DNA of 64,000 nt from a bacterium (lineage in GTDB: Bacteria; Verrucomicrobiota; Kiritimatiellia; CAIKKV01; CAITUY01): NCBI GenBank assembly GCA_037143175.1, contig JBAWZF010000002.1, positions 62,001 to 126,000 of the forward strand, in the 5' to 3' direction. The notes under the pieces were generated by a model, which was given only the letters and a program-made list of their open reading frames with translations, did no database searches and had not been told where the DNA came from. Both the position numbers and the translations under genes were made by a program. This document shows positions 47,078 to 55,716 of this stretch, in pieces. Each line of letters starts with the position of its first letter. Position 1 is the stretch's first letter.

Positions 47078-48424
47078 TTACCCGCCGGCCCCGTCAATTT
47101 TTTCGGCTTTTCCCTTGCCGAACCAACGCAGGAAAAATAACAAGCTGAAAACCCCGAGAAAACCGAGAATAATGTAAATAATCACCCAAGTGGTGCGTTT
47201 ATCGGGACGCGGAACGTCCATCATGGGAACCCCTGATTTAATCGTCTTTTCACTCGGCTGAAAAAGCTCTTCCAGCCTCCGTATACGCCCCTCAACTCCC
47301 TGCACATCCGCCACCTGTTGCCGCGCAAAGGCCACATACTGGTCATTCACCACATCCGGCCCCTTCCGCTCTTTCACCTCTTCCAAATCCTTCAAAATCG
47401 CCTGGGCTTGCACGTTCACCGCCTGATAGGTCTCCATTTCACGAGTGATGTTGAGAATTTCTTTAATGCGTGTCTCCAGCCGGGCCAATTTCCCAGTCGG
47501 CAAGGCCCAGGGATCCTTGATTTTGACATCGAATACACGCTCACCTTTCGGCTCCAATTCAAGTGCTTCAGCCAAGTAGGCATAACAGACGTTCTTCGTC
47601 GCATCCACGCCGATCTCCAGACCGCCCGCATCAATGATATCCGTGGCCCGTACTTCCGCAGGAAATTCATGCCGCACAGGAATCGGGCGCTTTTCAGTCG
47701 GGGACGTGTTAGTGACTTTAATATGCAGGATTACAACTGCATTGGTTGAGTCATTGATATCCCGGTCCACGGCAGGGGAACTCTTGGGTGCCCCAAGAAT
47801 CATTTCCGGATCTTTCCCCGCGGAAATCACCAGATTTTCCAGCACGCCCACATCTTTTCGGATCCGGCTCATGGCATCCAAATTCGCTTCATAAGCACGA
47901 ATATGATCCAGCGGTTTAACCGCTCCTACAGCATAGGCCGCCTGCCGGGATATTACGGCTTTTACACCCTCATCAATCACGCCCTGAAGCCGGCCGGCCG
48001 TTTCCTCTTTGTCGGAGGATTTCAATGCGCCAGCCAATTTCCCTGCATGCAACGCCAACTTCTGAATCTCGTCCTCCGGTATGACCCAAACATCTTTGAT
48101 CACAACCTCAAACGTACGGGTCTCGGCTGGATTCAGCTCCACTTCCTTATTGATCCGATACGTTTTACCGGCCACATCATAAACAAACTCAAAACCCTGA
48201 GTGTTTTCGACATTTTCCGGTTTGACAAGACTGGGCAGAAGCGCCGTTGCGATGGCTTTTTGTTTTTCCGATTGAGAGGGATTGATCGCGCGAATTTTAA
48301 GGGTAATCACCGCTCCACTGACTGGAACACCCGATGACAGGATCAAACAAGCCAGAAGACATAAACCCAGTATTCGAGCCTGAAGCCCCCCCCGCACATG
48401 GATCGCGTCCTGATTATTAAACAT
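47078..48424 (-). CDS. Exported two-domain, C-terminally anchored protein at the head of the ATPase operon
   Basis: 448 residues from the ATG at 48424 (GAGGG 9 nt before); a longer ORF to 48466 is less likely. A signal peptide (ILGLCLLACLILSSGVPVSG) is followed by two similar beta domains: unit 1 has ITLKIRAINPSQSEKQ and LNPAETRTFEVVIKDVWVIP; unit 2 has VILHIKVTNTSPTEKR and LEPKGERVFDVKIKDPWALP. Helical spacers follow each. A single C-terminal membrane helix (WVIIYIILGFLGVFSLLFFL) leads to a short basic tail. It is not subunit a: there is only one helix and no conserved Arg pattern. I do not recognise the family. Confidence 0.75.
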   Translation of the reverse strand: MFNNQDAIHVRGGLQARILGLCLLACLILSSGVPVSGAVITLKIRAINPSQSEKQKAIATALLPSLVKPENVENTQGFEFVYDVAGKTYRINKEVELNPAETRTFEVVIKDVWVIPEDEIQKLALHAGKLAGALKSSDKEETAGRLQGVIDEGVKAVISRQAAYAVGAVKPLDHIRAYEANLDAMSRIRKDVGVLENLVISAGKDPEMILGAPKSSPAVDRDINDSTNAVVILHIKVTNTSPTEKRPIPVRHEFPAEVRATDIIDAGGLEIGVDATKNVCYAYLAEALELEPKGERVFDVKIKDPWALPTGKLARLETRIKEILNITREMETYQAVNVQAQAILKDLEEVKERKGPDVVNDQYVAFARQQVADVQGVEGRIRRLEELFQPSEKTIKSGVPMMDVPRPDKRTTWVIIYIILGFLGVFSLLFFLRWFGKGKAEKIDGAGG

Positions 48425-48470
48425 AAGGCTAACCCTCACTCCCTGATGTGTTGGCCATGTTATCACCCAT

Positions 48471-48530
48471 AAAAAAAGCGCGCAAATAGAAACAAGTGCC
48501 TCACCCCTTCATCAGGCACAGGTCAGCGCT
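48471..48530 (-). terminator. Nested-hairpin terminator after the lipoprotein gene
   Basis: On the minus strand an outer stem AGCGC (477-481 with 526-530 of 48 kb) and an inner stem GTGCCT/AGGCAC enclose the structure, followed by seven T. It separates the lipoprotein from the ATPase operon, so that operon needs its own promoter nearby. Confidence 0.7.
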
Positions 48531-48544
48531 CTAAATGAGCCTTT

Positions 48545-48901
48545 TTACTGCTGCGTCACTACAGCTGATCCCTCATTACCGTATTGGTCCTTTACGGTAA
48601 TAACATTATCTCCCGTCTTCCCGGAATTCGCCTGATAAGTGGCATTACTGCCAGAAGCACTGATAATATTACCCAACCCGGAATTTGCCACACGCCATTC
48701 CAGCGGCAATGCAAGATTCCCACTGACCTGAGCGGTAAAAACCACCGACGAAGTTGTATTGCTTGAACCAGAACCTATAATTTTGGAGTCTGGTGACAAT
48801 GTAATCCCCTCCGTTCCACCGGCACTCTCGCACCCCGTCCAGACCCATGCGGCCATTGCCATTAAAACAATACCCACCCCAAGTACGCTCAGTTTTCTCA
48901 T
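48545..48901 (-). CDS. Small Ig-like lipoprotein
   Basis: 118 residues from the ATG at 48901 with AGGAG 7 nt before it. A lipoprotein signal ends in the lipobox WTGC (MRKLSVLGVGIVLMAMAAWV region before it). The mature part is a single Ig/BIG2-like sandwich (VVFTAQVSGNLALPLEWRV, TGDNVITVKDQYGNEGSA). Membrane-anchored, exported; role unknown. It is a single-gene unit ended by the hairpin at 48471-48530. Confidence 0.8.
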   Translation of the reverse strand: MRKLSVLGVGIVLMAMAAWVWTGCESAGGTEGITLSPDSKIIGSGSSNTTSSVVFTAQVSGNLALPLEWRVANSGLGNIISASGSNATYQANSGKTGDNVITVKDQYGNEGSAVVTQQ

Positions 48902-49042
48902 AATATTTCTCCTTTTCCCCCATTCAAAAAATATCACCCAATTAATTCCGCTATTCAATCATGCACCTCACAGAATGCAAGCCATCAAAACGAGGGACAG
49001 CCCGCAGTTATTTATCATATAAGTCCTCCATAAAACTGAAAA

Positions 49043-50344
49043 CTAACACTCCACCGCCCATTTCCAAAAGGGTATCGCCGTGATCTCGGCGCAAGGGTTT
49101 GCCTCCTCCATCCAAGTTACAATCAAGCCTTTAGTCACCTTAAGTTCGTTCATGGCTGATTTCAGCGAACTTACCTCACGCGCCAGAGTCTGTTCATCCC
49201 GTAATGACCAACAGACCTGAATCAACTGCGCCTCATCCTGATCGTCTTTTCGGCAAACAAAATCAGTCTCCAATCCCGCAGCCGAGAGATAATAGGATAA
49301 ATCCAACCCCCGCGCCCGCAAATGGCTCCACACCATATTCTCAAGAAGATAGCCGCTGTCTTCAACCCCAGGCTGCCTAAACGCTGAGGGGAGGGCCACA
49401 TCACTTGCATAGATCTTGGCCGGGTTGACACGTCGAACAGCAGCCGACCGACTGTATACCGGCACTCGCCCCAGCAAATAAGCATCCTCAAGTTGGGCCA
49501 GATTGTCATACAAGGTATTCTTGGAGCACGCAATACCCTGACTTTTTAAACTGTTATAAAACTTGGTGACACTGAAACGGTTGGCTGGCGCGGCTAAACA
49601 TTGATGAATCAATGCCCGGAGCGCAGTCACATTGGTCTCGCCATACCGCTCAAGTACATCCCTCAGCAACACCACGTCCACATAATTGCGTACCACTTGC
49701 CGGCGTTGCTCATCCGCAAAATATTGGACCTCGGGAAAGCCACCGAGTTTAAGATACTGCTCAGCCGCATGCTGCACCCGGGCGCGTCGCGACGCACCCC
49801 AGCGTGGACTATTCAACTCTACATCCTCCCCATGATGACAGCTGAGAAATTCCCTGAACGAATAGGGGAAAACCTCCGTAGCATAAGAACGACCCCGCAG
49901 GCATGTCGCAATTTCACGGCTGAGCATACGCGATGAGGAGCCTGTAACAACCACCGTGATGTTTTCGGTGTCCAGAAGACGACGCACAAAATGCTCCCAT
50001 CCCGGTACTGCCTGAATTTCATCAAAAAAGAACGTGCAAGAATGCTCCTTGTTTTCAGGATAACGCCTGAAATAGGCCGCAAGGATTCCATCCATATCCT
50101 CAATTTTCATCGGCAGCAGCCGATCATCCTCGAAATTCAGATAAAGCAGCCGATCCTTTGGGGTACCAGCTGCCATTAGTTCAGTCATATACTGATAACA
50201 CAGACAGGTCTTGCCGCTCCGCCTCATTCCCAATACCACCGATGCCTTGCCCGGCAGAACTGTAATAGCCCTCTCACGATGCACTAATGTGGGCAACGGT
50301 CGGTCATAAAAGTCATCAATAAGATTTTCGAACACAGCCCTCAT
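49043..50344 (-). CDS. AAA_14/DUF4143 ATP-binding protein
   Basis: 433 residues. The N-terminal AAA part has Walker A GMRRSGKTCL, Walker B FFFDEIQ and the sensor VVTGSSSRMLSRE. The C-terminal DUF4143 part has SVTKFYNSLKSQGI with a winged-helix form and GLETDFVCRK, which resembles a PD-(D/E)XK-like core motif. This family is widespread, often mobile or copy-variable, and its role is unknown. It stands between unrelated genes in the same direction. The upstream palindrome TTATCCCT/AGGGATAA (50387-50407) may be its control site. Confidence 0.88.
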   Translation of the reverse strand: MRAVFENLIDDFYDRPLPTLVHRERAITVLPGKASVVLGMRRSGKTCLCYQYMTELMAAGTPKDRLLYLNFEDDRLLPMKIEDMDGILAAYFRRYPENKEHSCTFFFDEIQAVPGWEHFVRRLLDTENITVVVTGSSSRMLSREIATCLRGRSYATEVFPYSFREFLSCHHGEDVELNSPRWGASRRARVQHAAEQYLKLGGFPEVQYFADEQRRQVVRNYVDVVLLRDVLERYGETNVTALRALIHQCLAAPANRFSVTKFYNSLKSQGIACSKNTLYDNLAQLEDAYLLGRVPVYSRSAAVRRVNPAKIYASDVALPSAFRQPGVEDSGYLLENMVWSHLRARGLDLSYYLSAAGLETDFVCRKDDQDEAQLIQVCWSLRDEQTLAREVSSLKSAMNELKVTKGLIVTWMEEANPCAEITAIPFWKWAVEC

Positions 50345-50386
50345 GTTTTAAAATTATCCTATTATAAGACCCAATAACAAGAAGTT

Positions 50387-50407
50387 TTATCCCTCAATAA
50401 GGGATAA
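50387..50407. repeat. Perfect palindrome upstream of the DUF4143 gene
   Basis: TTATCCCT (50387-50394) and AGGGATAA (50400-50407) flank a 5-nt loop, about 45-65 nt before the ATG at 50344 and directly after the stop of the upstream gene. No T run follows on the minus strand, so an operator is as likely as a terminator. Confidence 0.4.
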
Positions 50408-51823
50408 TTAAAAAAACTCCTCAAGGGCCTTTTTTGCCGCCTTAAACACCTGCTGGTCAGAACAGACAGCCTGAATGCGCCCATCGCGCCCTACCACCAC
50501 GTTTCCGCTTACTCTCGCCCAATCCCATTTTCCCGACTCCTGCTTTTCGACGCTCATCTCTCGACTTTCTTCCCCCATCACCCCCACTGGCAAATCCGGA
50601 TAAAGCCCCAAAGCCATCTGAGCGGCTTCACCCTTTCCTTCGCCCTCCGGCAGCACCCACAAACACAGACAGCCACGTCCCCCATATAGCTCTACCAAGC
50701 GGGACAACACCCCGCCCTCGTCCGGATATTGCGACCGTAAAGAGGCCTCCCCATAAACAGAACCAAAATGGAATACCACAACACGCCCCCGAAATTCATC
50801 CCAGCGAAACGGTGCCCCCATTGCCAAGTTTCCTCTGAGCCAGGTGATATTTTCATACAAATTGCTGAGTTGTTGAGTTGATAAGTTGTTCGCATATCCG
50901 GTTATTACGCTGTTGGCACCTTGAAAACCAATGACATCACTTTTCAGAACCACACGATAGTCGGGCTTTTCGGGAGCCAGCTCATAACGCAATCCTGCGG
51001 GAAGCCTCTCCGCGACAAACGTGCCATTCGTGCCAGAATAGATGGGAGGGATAAGTCGGTCTACCGGCAAAGGCACAGGATACCTTGAGGCTGAAGAAGC
51101 TGCAGCCACCATTTTGAATCCGGTAACACGAATCCGCGCCCCGGCAACGGGACTGCCAGATCGATCAACCACCCACCCCACCAAGGTGACCGGCACAGAC
51201 AATGAAACCGTCAGGCCCGTTGTACTGGACCCAATCCATACATCCGCCCCAATAAGTGATGACGTAGCATGTTCCACATAAATGAGGCCATAACTGCGCC
51301 CATCCGGCAAAGATCCAGCCGCTCGCCGCCCTATGTTGAAAGCACCATCCACACCCGTTAATACAGGGGGCTCATTACCCCATTCACCGGCGAAAACAAT
51401 ACTCCTGCCAGCCGGCAATCCACCGGCTTCCACCGCAGGCACGCGCACAACCCCCGAAATTAGAACCTTATCCATTTCCCATTCCAGCGCCTTAAGCAGG
51501 TCTCGGGCAGTCGATACAACGGGATCATTTAAGGGGAATGTGTCTGCAAGTTCTCGCCATGCAGCACGAGCTTGCGCCATCCGCCCCAACTTCTTTTCGC
51601 ACACCCCAATTCGGTACAAGCTCTTTTCAGCAAGCTCTGTGTCCACTCCCCGGGCAGAAGCGTATAACGCACGATAGTCCTGAACCAATCCCGACTGCTC
51701 GCCTAGTAGCTCCCGCTCATAGAGCCGCGCATAACGCAAAGCAAGAGACGCATTAGTCTCAGCAAAGGAAGAAAACCCGCAAAGCAAGAGCACGACGACA
51801 AGCCCATGAATCGAGCGATTCAC
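50408..51823 (-). CDS. Exported thioredoxin-like protein with carboxypeptidase-regulatory domains
   Basis: 471 residues if it starts at the GTG at 51823, which is followed directly by a signal peptide (MNRSIHGLVVVLLLCGFSS). An ATG at 51883 overlaps the response-regulator stop but adds 20 residues read from a repeat. Domains: short TPR-like helices (about 20-110), beta domains of the CarboxypepD_reg type (GWVVDRSGSPVAGARIRV), and a C-terminal thioredoxin-like fold (FRGRVVVFHFGSVYGEASL) in which the usual CXXC is absent. Residues corresponding to 50861-50890 (NNLSTQQLSNL) are encoded by a dispersed repeat. It is last in the secretin operon. Confidence 0.72.
   Translation of the reverse strand: MNRSIHGLVVVLLLCGFSSFAETNASLALRYARLYERELLGEQSGLVQDYRALYASARGVDTELAEKSLYRIGVCEKKLGRMAQARAAWRELADTFPLNDPVVSTARDLLKALEWEMDKVLISGVVRVPAVEAGGLPAGRSIVFAGEWGNEPPVLTGVDGAFNIGRRAAGSLPDGRSYGLIYVEHATSSLIGADVWIGSSTTGLTVSLSVPVTLVGWVVDRSGSPVAGARIRVTGFKMVAAASSASRYPVPLPVDRLIPPIYSGTNGTFVAERLPAGLRYELAPEKPDYRVVLKSDVIGFQGANSVITGYANNLSTQQLSNLYENITWLRGNLAMGAPFRWDEFRGRVVVFHFGSVYGEASLRSQYPDEGGVLSRLVELYGGRGCLCLWVLPEGEGKGEAAQMALGLYPDLPVGVMGEESREMSVEKQESGKWDWARVSGNVVVGRDGRIQAVCSDQQVFKAAKKALEEFF
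50861..50890. repeat. GTTGCTGAGTTG-family repeat inside a gene
   Basis: ATTGCTGAGTTGTTGAGTTG followed by ATAAGTTGTT, matching the intergenic elements at 28294 and 37552. Its length allows the reading frame to continue. Confidence 0.6.
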
Positions 51824-51825
51824 CT

Positions 51826-51882
51826 GGAGGGCGAACCTCGTGTGAGCCGTGAGCAAATCAGGCGTATAGATCAAGGAAATCA
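51826..51882. repeat. Partial copy of the GGAGGGCGAACCT element
   Basis: 51826-51848 is identical to the left arm at 4035-4057, and the next 30 nt are similar to its interior. The copy lies exactly between the response regulator stop and the signal peptide of the next gene. Confidence 0.7.
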
Positions 51883-52569
51883 TAAAAAGAACTTATAGCC
51901 CACCCCATGTACGGTCAGAATGTGCCTCGGGGCATTTGATTTTTTTTCGATTTTCGAACGTAGCATCGCCACAAAAGTATCCAGCGACCGCTGCGTCCCG
52001 TAATATTCCGTACCCCACACATCCCGCAATAACGTCTCACGGGACAGTGACTTGCCTTCATTGGCCAGCATATACGCCAGCAAGTCAAATTCCGTACGCG
52101 TCAGCTCAACGTTTTTTCCTTTTGTAGTCAAAGCACGTGTATCCATATCCAATACAAAATCCCCAAACCTGAATTGGACTCCTTTTTCAACTTTGCGGTC
52201 AGCCCGCATCAGGATGGCATTCACCCGCGCCAGCAACTCTTTCACACTAAAGGGCTTTGTCACATAATCGTCTGCGCCCAATTCAAAGCCACGTAATTTA
52301 TCCGACTCCTCTTTACGAGCTGTCAACATGATGATGGCCGCCGGGTTACGCTGCTCCCTCAGATTTTTGCAGATCTCATAGCCACCGAGATCAGGCAGGT
52401 TGAGATCGAGTAAAATCAGGTCGGGCTTGCGGTCAATGGCGAGTTTGAGACCCGCACCACCGCTGGCAGCGGTCATCACGCGATACCCGGCCACATTTAA
52501 ATTTTCCTCCAACCCCAGCATCAACGACTCGTCATCCTCAATAATCAATACGGAATATTGTCGTTTCAT
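51880..52569 (-). CDS. OmpR/PhoB-type response regulator
   Basis: 229 residues. Receiver domain with acidic pocket E11-D12-D13, phosphoacceptor D55 (LILLDLNLPD), TAR near 83 and KPFS near 105. The DNA-binding winged helix (ELTRTEFDLLAYMLANEG, RSLDTFVAMLRSKIE, VHGVGYKF) is of the OmpR type. The histidine kinase ends 8 nt upstream. Its stop TGA is at the edge of a dispersed repeat. It likely regulates the secretion or envelope genes around it. Confidence 0.95.
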   Translation of the reverse strand: MKRQYSVLIIEDDESLMLGLEENLNVAGYRVMTAASGGAGLKLAIDRKPDLILLDLNLPDLGGYEICKNLREQRNPAAIIMLTARKEESDKLRGFELGADDYVTKPFSVKELLARVNAILMRADRKVEKGVQFRFGDFVLDMDTRALTTKGKNVELTRTEFDLLAYMLANEGKSLSRETLLRDVWGTEYYGTQRSLDTFVAMLRSKIEKKSNAPRHILTVHGVGYKFFL

Positions 52570-52577
52570 TGGTTATT

Positions 52578-54548
52578 TCATCCCGGCAGAATTATTTTAA
52601 ATTTCGACCCTTTCCCGGGTTCACTTTGAATCTGAATACTGCCCCCATGAGCTTGCACAATATGCTGGCACAATGCCAACCCGAGGCCGAGCCCTCTGGC
52701 ATTCTGCCGTCCCGCATTCTTTCCGCGCGCATACGGCTTCAAGACCTGCCGCACCTCCTCCGGAGTCATCCCTACGCCATGATCTTCCACAGAGAGTACA
52801 ACCTGCCCCCCTTCAACGAATAGCTTAACATTGATTAACCCATCGTCCCCTGCCCCTCGGGGCTCGGAGCTCGGAACTCCACGCTCCTCTCCCTCTTTAC
52901 GCGAATACTTGACCGCATTGTCCAGTAGGTTATACACCACCTGCTCTATGGCCCCAGCATCAAATTTCACCGACGGAAGCTGGGAAGGGATATCAATCCC
53001 GATCTTTACCTCCCCACTCGCTCCCACTGCAAAAGTTTCAACGGTCTCCCTGACCACTCCTCCCAGATCACCCTCGGTAAATTGGTATCGTAATGCCCCC
53101 TGCCCGTAGCGAATAAAGTAGAGCGCCCGATCGGTCAACCTACTCAACCGATCGCTCTCCTTGATAATGGTGCCCAGAAACTTTTTTTGCTTGTTCGTGT
53201 CAGTGACATTTCCCATGTACAAGCTTTCAGCCAACATTCTCATGGAAGAAAGCGGGGTCCGCAGATCATGTGAAACCGCCGCCGCAAAGGCGCTGCGCTC
53301 CCCCGCCTGTTGAATCTCTCGGGCGGCTTCGCGCCATACCAGCCAAATGCCAGCCACCACACTGATCAACAACAACAGACCACCCCCACGATATAACCTT
53401 GCCTGAAGTCGAGCGTTCGCCACAAAAGCCGGAACGTCCTCGGGAGTAGCCACCAGAGACATGGCCTCAAAGGGTGTCGGTAATTGTCGAACCGCAAGAA
53501 TTGGTCCCGCCTCTCCCTCATCCCGAATCTGACACCTCACCCGAATCTCCGTATTGCTGACCGCAATCGCAAACAGGGCGTTCAAGTGCTCAATTAACTT
53601 GTGCTCATCAAACTGCAAAGCCAAAACCAGGGAAGTAGTCCCAGGCTGCGGGAGCTTAGTGACAAGGAAATCGGCCTCCTGTACGCGCATCGTGAGCCAT
53701 CCCGAATCAGGAATTGTCGACTCCATCATCCGAATGCCATTCCCCACTCTTGTCCGCTCATCCGGCTTCATTGTCCTTAACCGCATTCGTTCCCGCCATT
53801 GGGACTGTAACCCAGAAGCCTCCCCCCCTTGCAGCCCTGCACATTCCAGCCACTCAATCATTGACTCCCGCTGGAGCGGCACCAATTCATCATATCGGCG
53901 CAGCATCTCCTCCAGGACTTTCAACCTGATCTCCGAAACCTTTGCCGTCTGGCCCTGAAGCTCATAAATGGTTGCCAGCCTTTTAAGAGCAATCAAATCA
54001 TAGCGAAACCCCTCATCAGAGTCTCTTTGTCCGCGTTCGTTCTTTGCATTCCGCGTTCCGACTCCGGACTCCGGACTCCTGTTTTCCGCCACCAGTTCCA
54101 GACATTTGATCGTCGCCGCCATATCCCCCTGCTCAAGATACGCTCCAACCTGAGACAAAGGGCCGGCCTGTTCAGCACTTGTAACATCACGCTCAATCGG
54201 GGGAGCAATGGGCTCAACCGGGGGGTACACCATTTCAGCACCACCCCGGGTAACAAATAACCCATCTAGCCATGAATGCTGAAGGCTTAATTCGGAGGCG
54301 TGGGCGACCCACATATTTGAGGGCTTAGTATGATTGGCAGGGAAATCCGGCATGGCGCGAAGCGCCGTTAATTCGTGATTCCACGCCGCCACAGCTTCAT
54401 CTAGCACATGACCAGCTTCACCGGCCATCCTCTTCTGCAGAACAAGTTGCCAACTTTCGAGAACCCGGACAGCTAAAAAAGACAAAGCGATGGCCGGCCC
54501 CACCACCAGGGCAAACACCAGAATTATCAGTTTGATTTCCCGCCTCAT
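52578..54548 (-). CDS. Sensor histidine kinase with repeat-derived insertions
   Basis: 656 residues. Membrane helices near 8-29 and 388-404 enclose a periplasmic region of about 350 residues with TPR-like helices. The kinase core has H427 (AVSHDLRTPLSSM), N box YNLLDNAVKY (539-548), G1 VEDHGVGM (587-594) and G2 GLGLGLALC. Residues 156-176 (RSPESGVGTRNAKNERG region) and 551-569 (GVPSSEPRGAG region) are read from low-complexity repeat DNA; the second lies between the N and G1 boxes. It forms a pair with the response regulator 8 nt downstream. Confidence 0.92.
   Translation of the reverse strand: MRREIKLIILVFALVVGPAIALSFLAVRVLESWQLVLQKRMAGEAGHVLDEAVAAWNHELTALRAMPDFPANHTKPSNMWVAHASELSLQHSWLDGLFVTRGGAEMVYPPVEPIAPPIERDVTSAEQAGPLSQVGAYLEQGDMAATIKCLELVAENRSPESGVGTRNAKNERGQRDSDEGFRYDLIALKRLATIYELQGQTAKVSEIRLKVLEEMLRRYDELVPLQRESMIEWLECAGLQGGEASGLQSQWRERMRLRTMKPDERTRVGNGIRMMESTIPDSGWLTMRVQEADFLVTKLPQPGTTSLVLALQFDEHKLIEHLNALFAIAVSNTEIRVRCQIRDEGEAGPILAVRQLPTPFEAMSLVATPEDVPAFVANARLQARLYRGGGLLLLISVVAGIWLVWREAAREIQQAGERSAFAAAVSHDLRTPLSSMRMLAESLYMGNVTDTNKQKKFLGTIIKESDRLSRLTDRALYFIRYGQGALRYQFTEGDLGGVVRETVETFAVGASGEVKIGIDIPSQLPSVKFDAGAIEQVVYNLLDNAVKYSRKEGEERGVPSSEPRGAGDDGLINVKLFVEGGQVVLSVEDHGVGMTPEEVRQVLKPYARGKNAGRQNARGLGLGLALCQHIVQAHGGSIQIQSEPGKGSKFKIILPG
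52850..52900. repeat. Repeat-like insertion in the kinase domain
   Basis: A run of CTCGGGGCTCGGAGCTCGGA type units, with ACTCC, in frame within the kinase gene between the N and G1 boxes. Short direct units differ from the surrounding coding sequence. Confidence 0.5.
54028..54092. repeat. Repeat-like insertion in the sensor region of the kinase
   Basis: Direct units of ACTCCGG (GACTCCGGACTCCGGACTCC) next to TTCTTTGCATTCCGCGTTCC, in frame in the extracytoplasmic part of the histidine kinase. Confidence 0.5.
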
Positions 54549-54561
54549 AGAAAGGGGGTTC

Positions 54562-55659
54562 TCACCATTTTGCCTTGGCGGTCATATCTATGAGCCAGGA
54601 ACGGACCACATCGGCATCGACAGCCTTAGGCGCCAGGGCCAGATAGTTGCGGTAATATTTTGCCGCCTTTTCGTAATCCTTAAGATAGTCACCGTAGAGC
54701 ACTCCCAAATTGTAACTGATGGATGCATTCCTAGGTTCGCTTTTATACGCCTGAAGATAAAGCTTTTCAGCGTCCCTAATTTGCCCCGTCAAAAGACTTT
54801 TTTGCGCCGCCGCCATCAGGTCGGAAACGGTTGGCGCATTACTACTCTGAGTTGCAGAATTTTCAGGAGGGGCGGTTTGAGCTTTGAGCTTTTCAAGAGC
54901 GGCATCGGCCTCTATCGCCTTATGCTTGGCCTCCCGGGCTTCTTCATCCTTTTTAACCTGCGCGTCGAGGGCCTTATTCCTGGCTTGTTCAGCGTCAAAG
55001 GCTTTTTTTGCCTGCTCAGTCATGGCCCTTTTTAGGCCCGTCTCACGACGCCGCAAAGACTCAAGCTCTGCGGCAGTGTCTTTATATTGAGCGGTCAGCC
55101 TGGCCACTTCAGCCTTGAGCGCAATCTCACTTTTTTGAACTATTTCTTTTGCGACCGACTCATTGATACCTGCAGCTCGGGCTTTCGCCATATCCTGACG
55201 CAAGTCAGCATTTTCTCGCTCTAACTTTCTAAACAGATCGGAATTCGGTGCGGGAGTCACCGAGACAACCGGGGTATTGGTCATTGGGGGAGCGTTTGCT
55301 GCAAGCGACTCCCTCAAACGCTCTATTTCGCGGACTAATACCACCTTTTCAGCGTTGAGGCGCGCCATTTGAGACGTTAATTCATCCGGGGTCTTGAGCT
55401 GAGCAACCAAAGCTGAAAGTTGATCGCGTTTTCGTTCAAGATCTTGAATATCAAGTAGAAGACTGGCATTTTTCCGGCGCAAAATGCCCATTTCACCGTC
55501 TATCCGAGCCTGCTCTTTTCGCAAATCCAGGTTTTCATCTACAACACGTTGATAAATAGAGGCATCAATATGGGCAGGTACGGCAGAAGTTTGGGCATAA
55601 ACTGGCAGAGATAAACTAAAGGCAAACAATATGACGAAGTATTTTACGGCTTGAGTCAC
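54562..55659 (-). CDS. Exported coiled-coil and TPR protein
   Basis: 365 residues with a signal peptide (VKYFVILFAFSLSLPVYAQ). Residues 40-260 form a long charged coiled coil rich in Lys, Glu and Ala. Residues 275-350 are TPR-like (AEKLYLQAYKSEPRNASISYNLGVLYGDYLKDYEKAAKYY in two repeats of that region). Similar proteins serve as secretin-associated pilotins or assembly factors, but this is inferred from its place between the secretin (57 nt) and the histidine kinase (13 nt). Confidence 0.78.
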   Translation of the reverse strand: MTQAVKYFVILFAFSLSLPVYAQTSAVPAHIDASIYQRVVDENLDLRKEQARIDGEMGILRRKNASLLLDIQDLERKRDQLSALVAQLKTPDELTSQMARLNAEKVVLVREIERLRESLAANAPPMTNTPVVSVTPAPNSDLFRKLERENADLRQDMAKARAAGINESVAKEIVQKSEIALKAEVARLTAQYKDTAAELESLRRRETGLKRAMTEQAKKAFDAEQARNKALDAQVKKDEEAREAKHKAIEADAALEKLKAQTAPPENSATQSSNAPTVSDLMAAAQKSLLTGQIRDAEKLYLQAYKSEPRNASISYNLGVLYGDYLKDYEKAAKYYRNYLALAPKAVDADVVRSWLIDMTAKAKW

Positions 55660-55716
55660 TCGTTTAGACCCTCATTTCCCATTCTGCATCAAAAAAGAAG
55701 AATAACCTGGATCCTC

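Noticed and set aside
54028-54092. Frameshift or break in the histidine kinase
   Set aside because: The frame is open through the repeat, and all kinase motifs follow in order.
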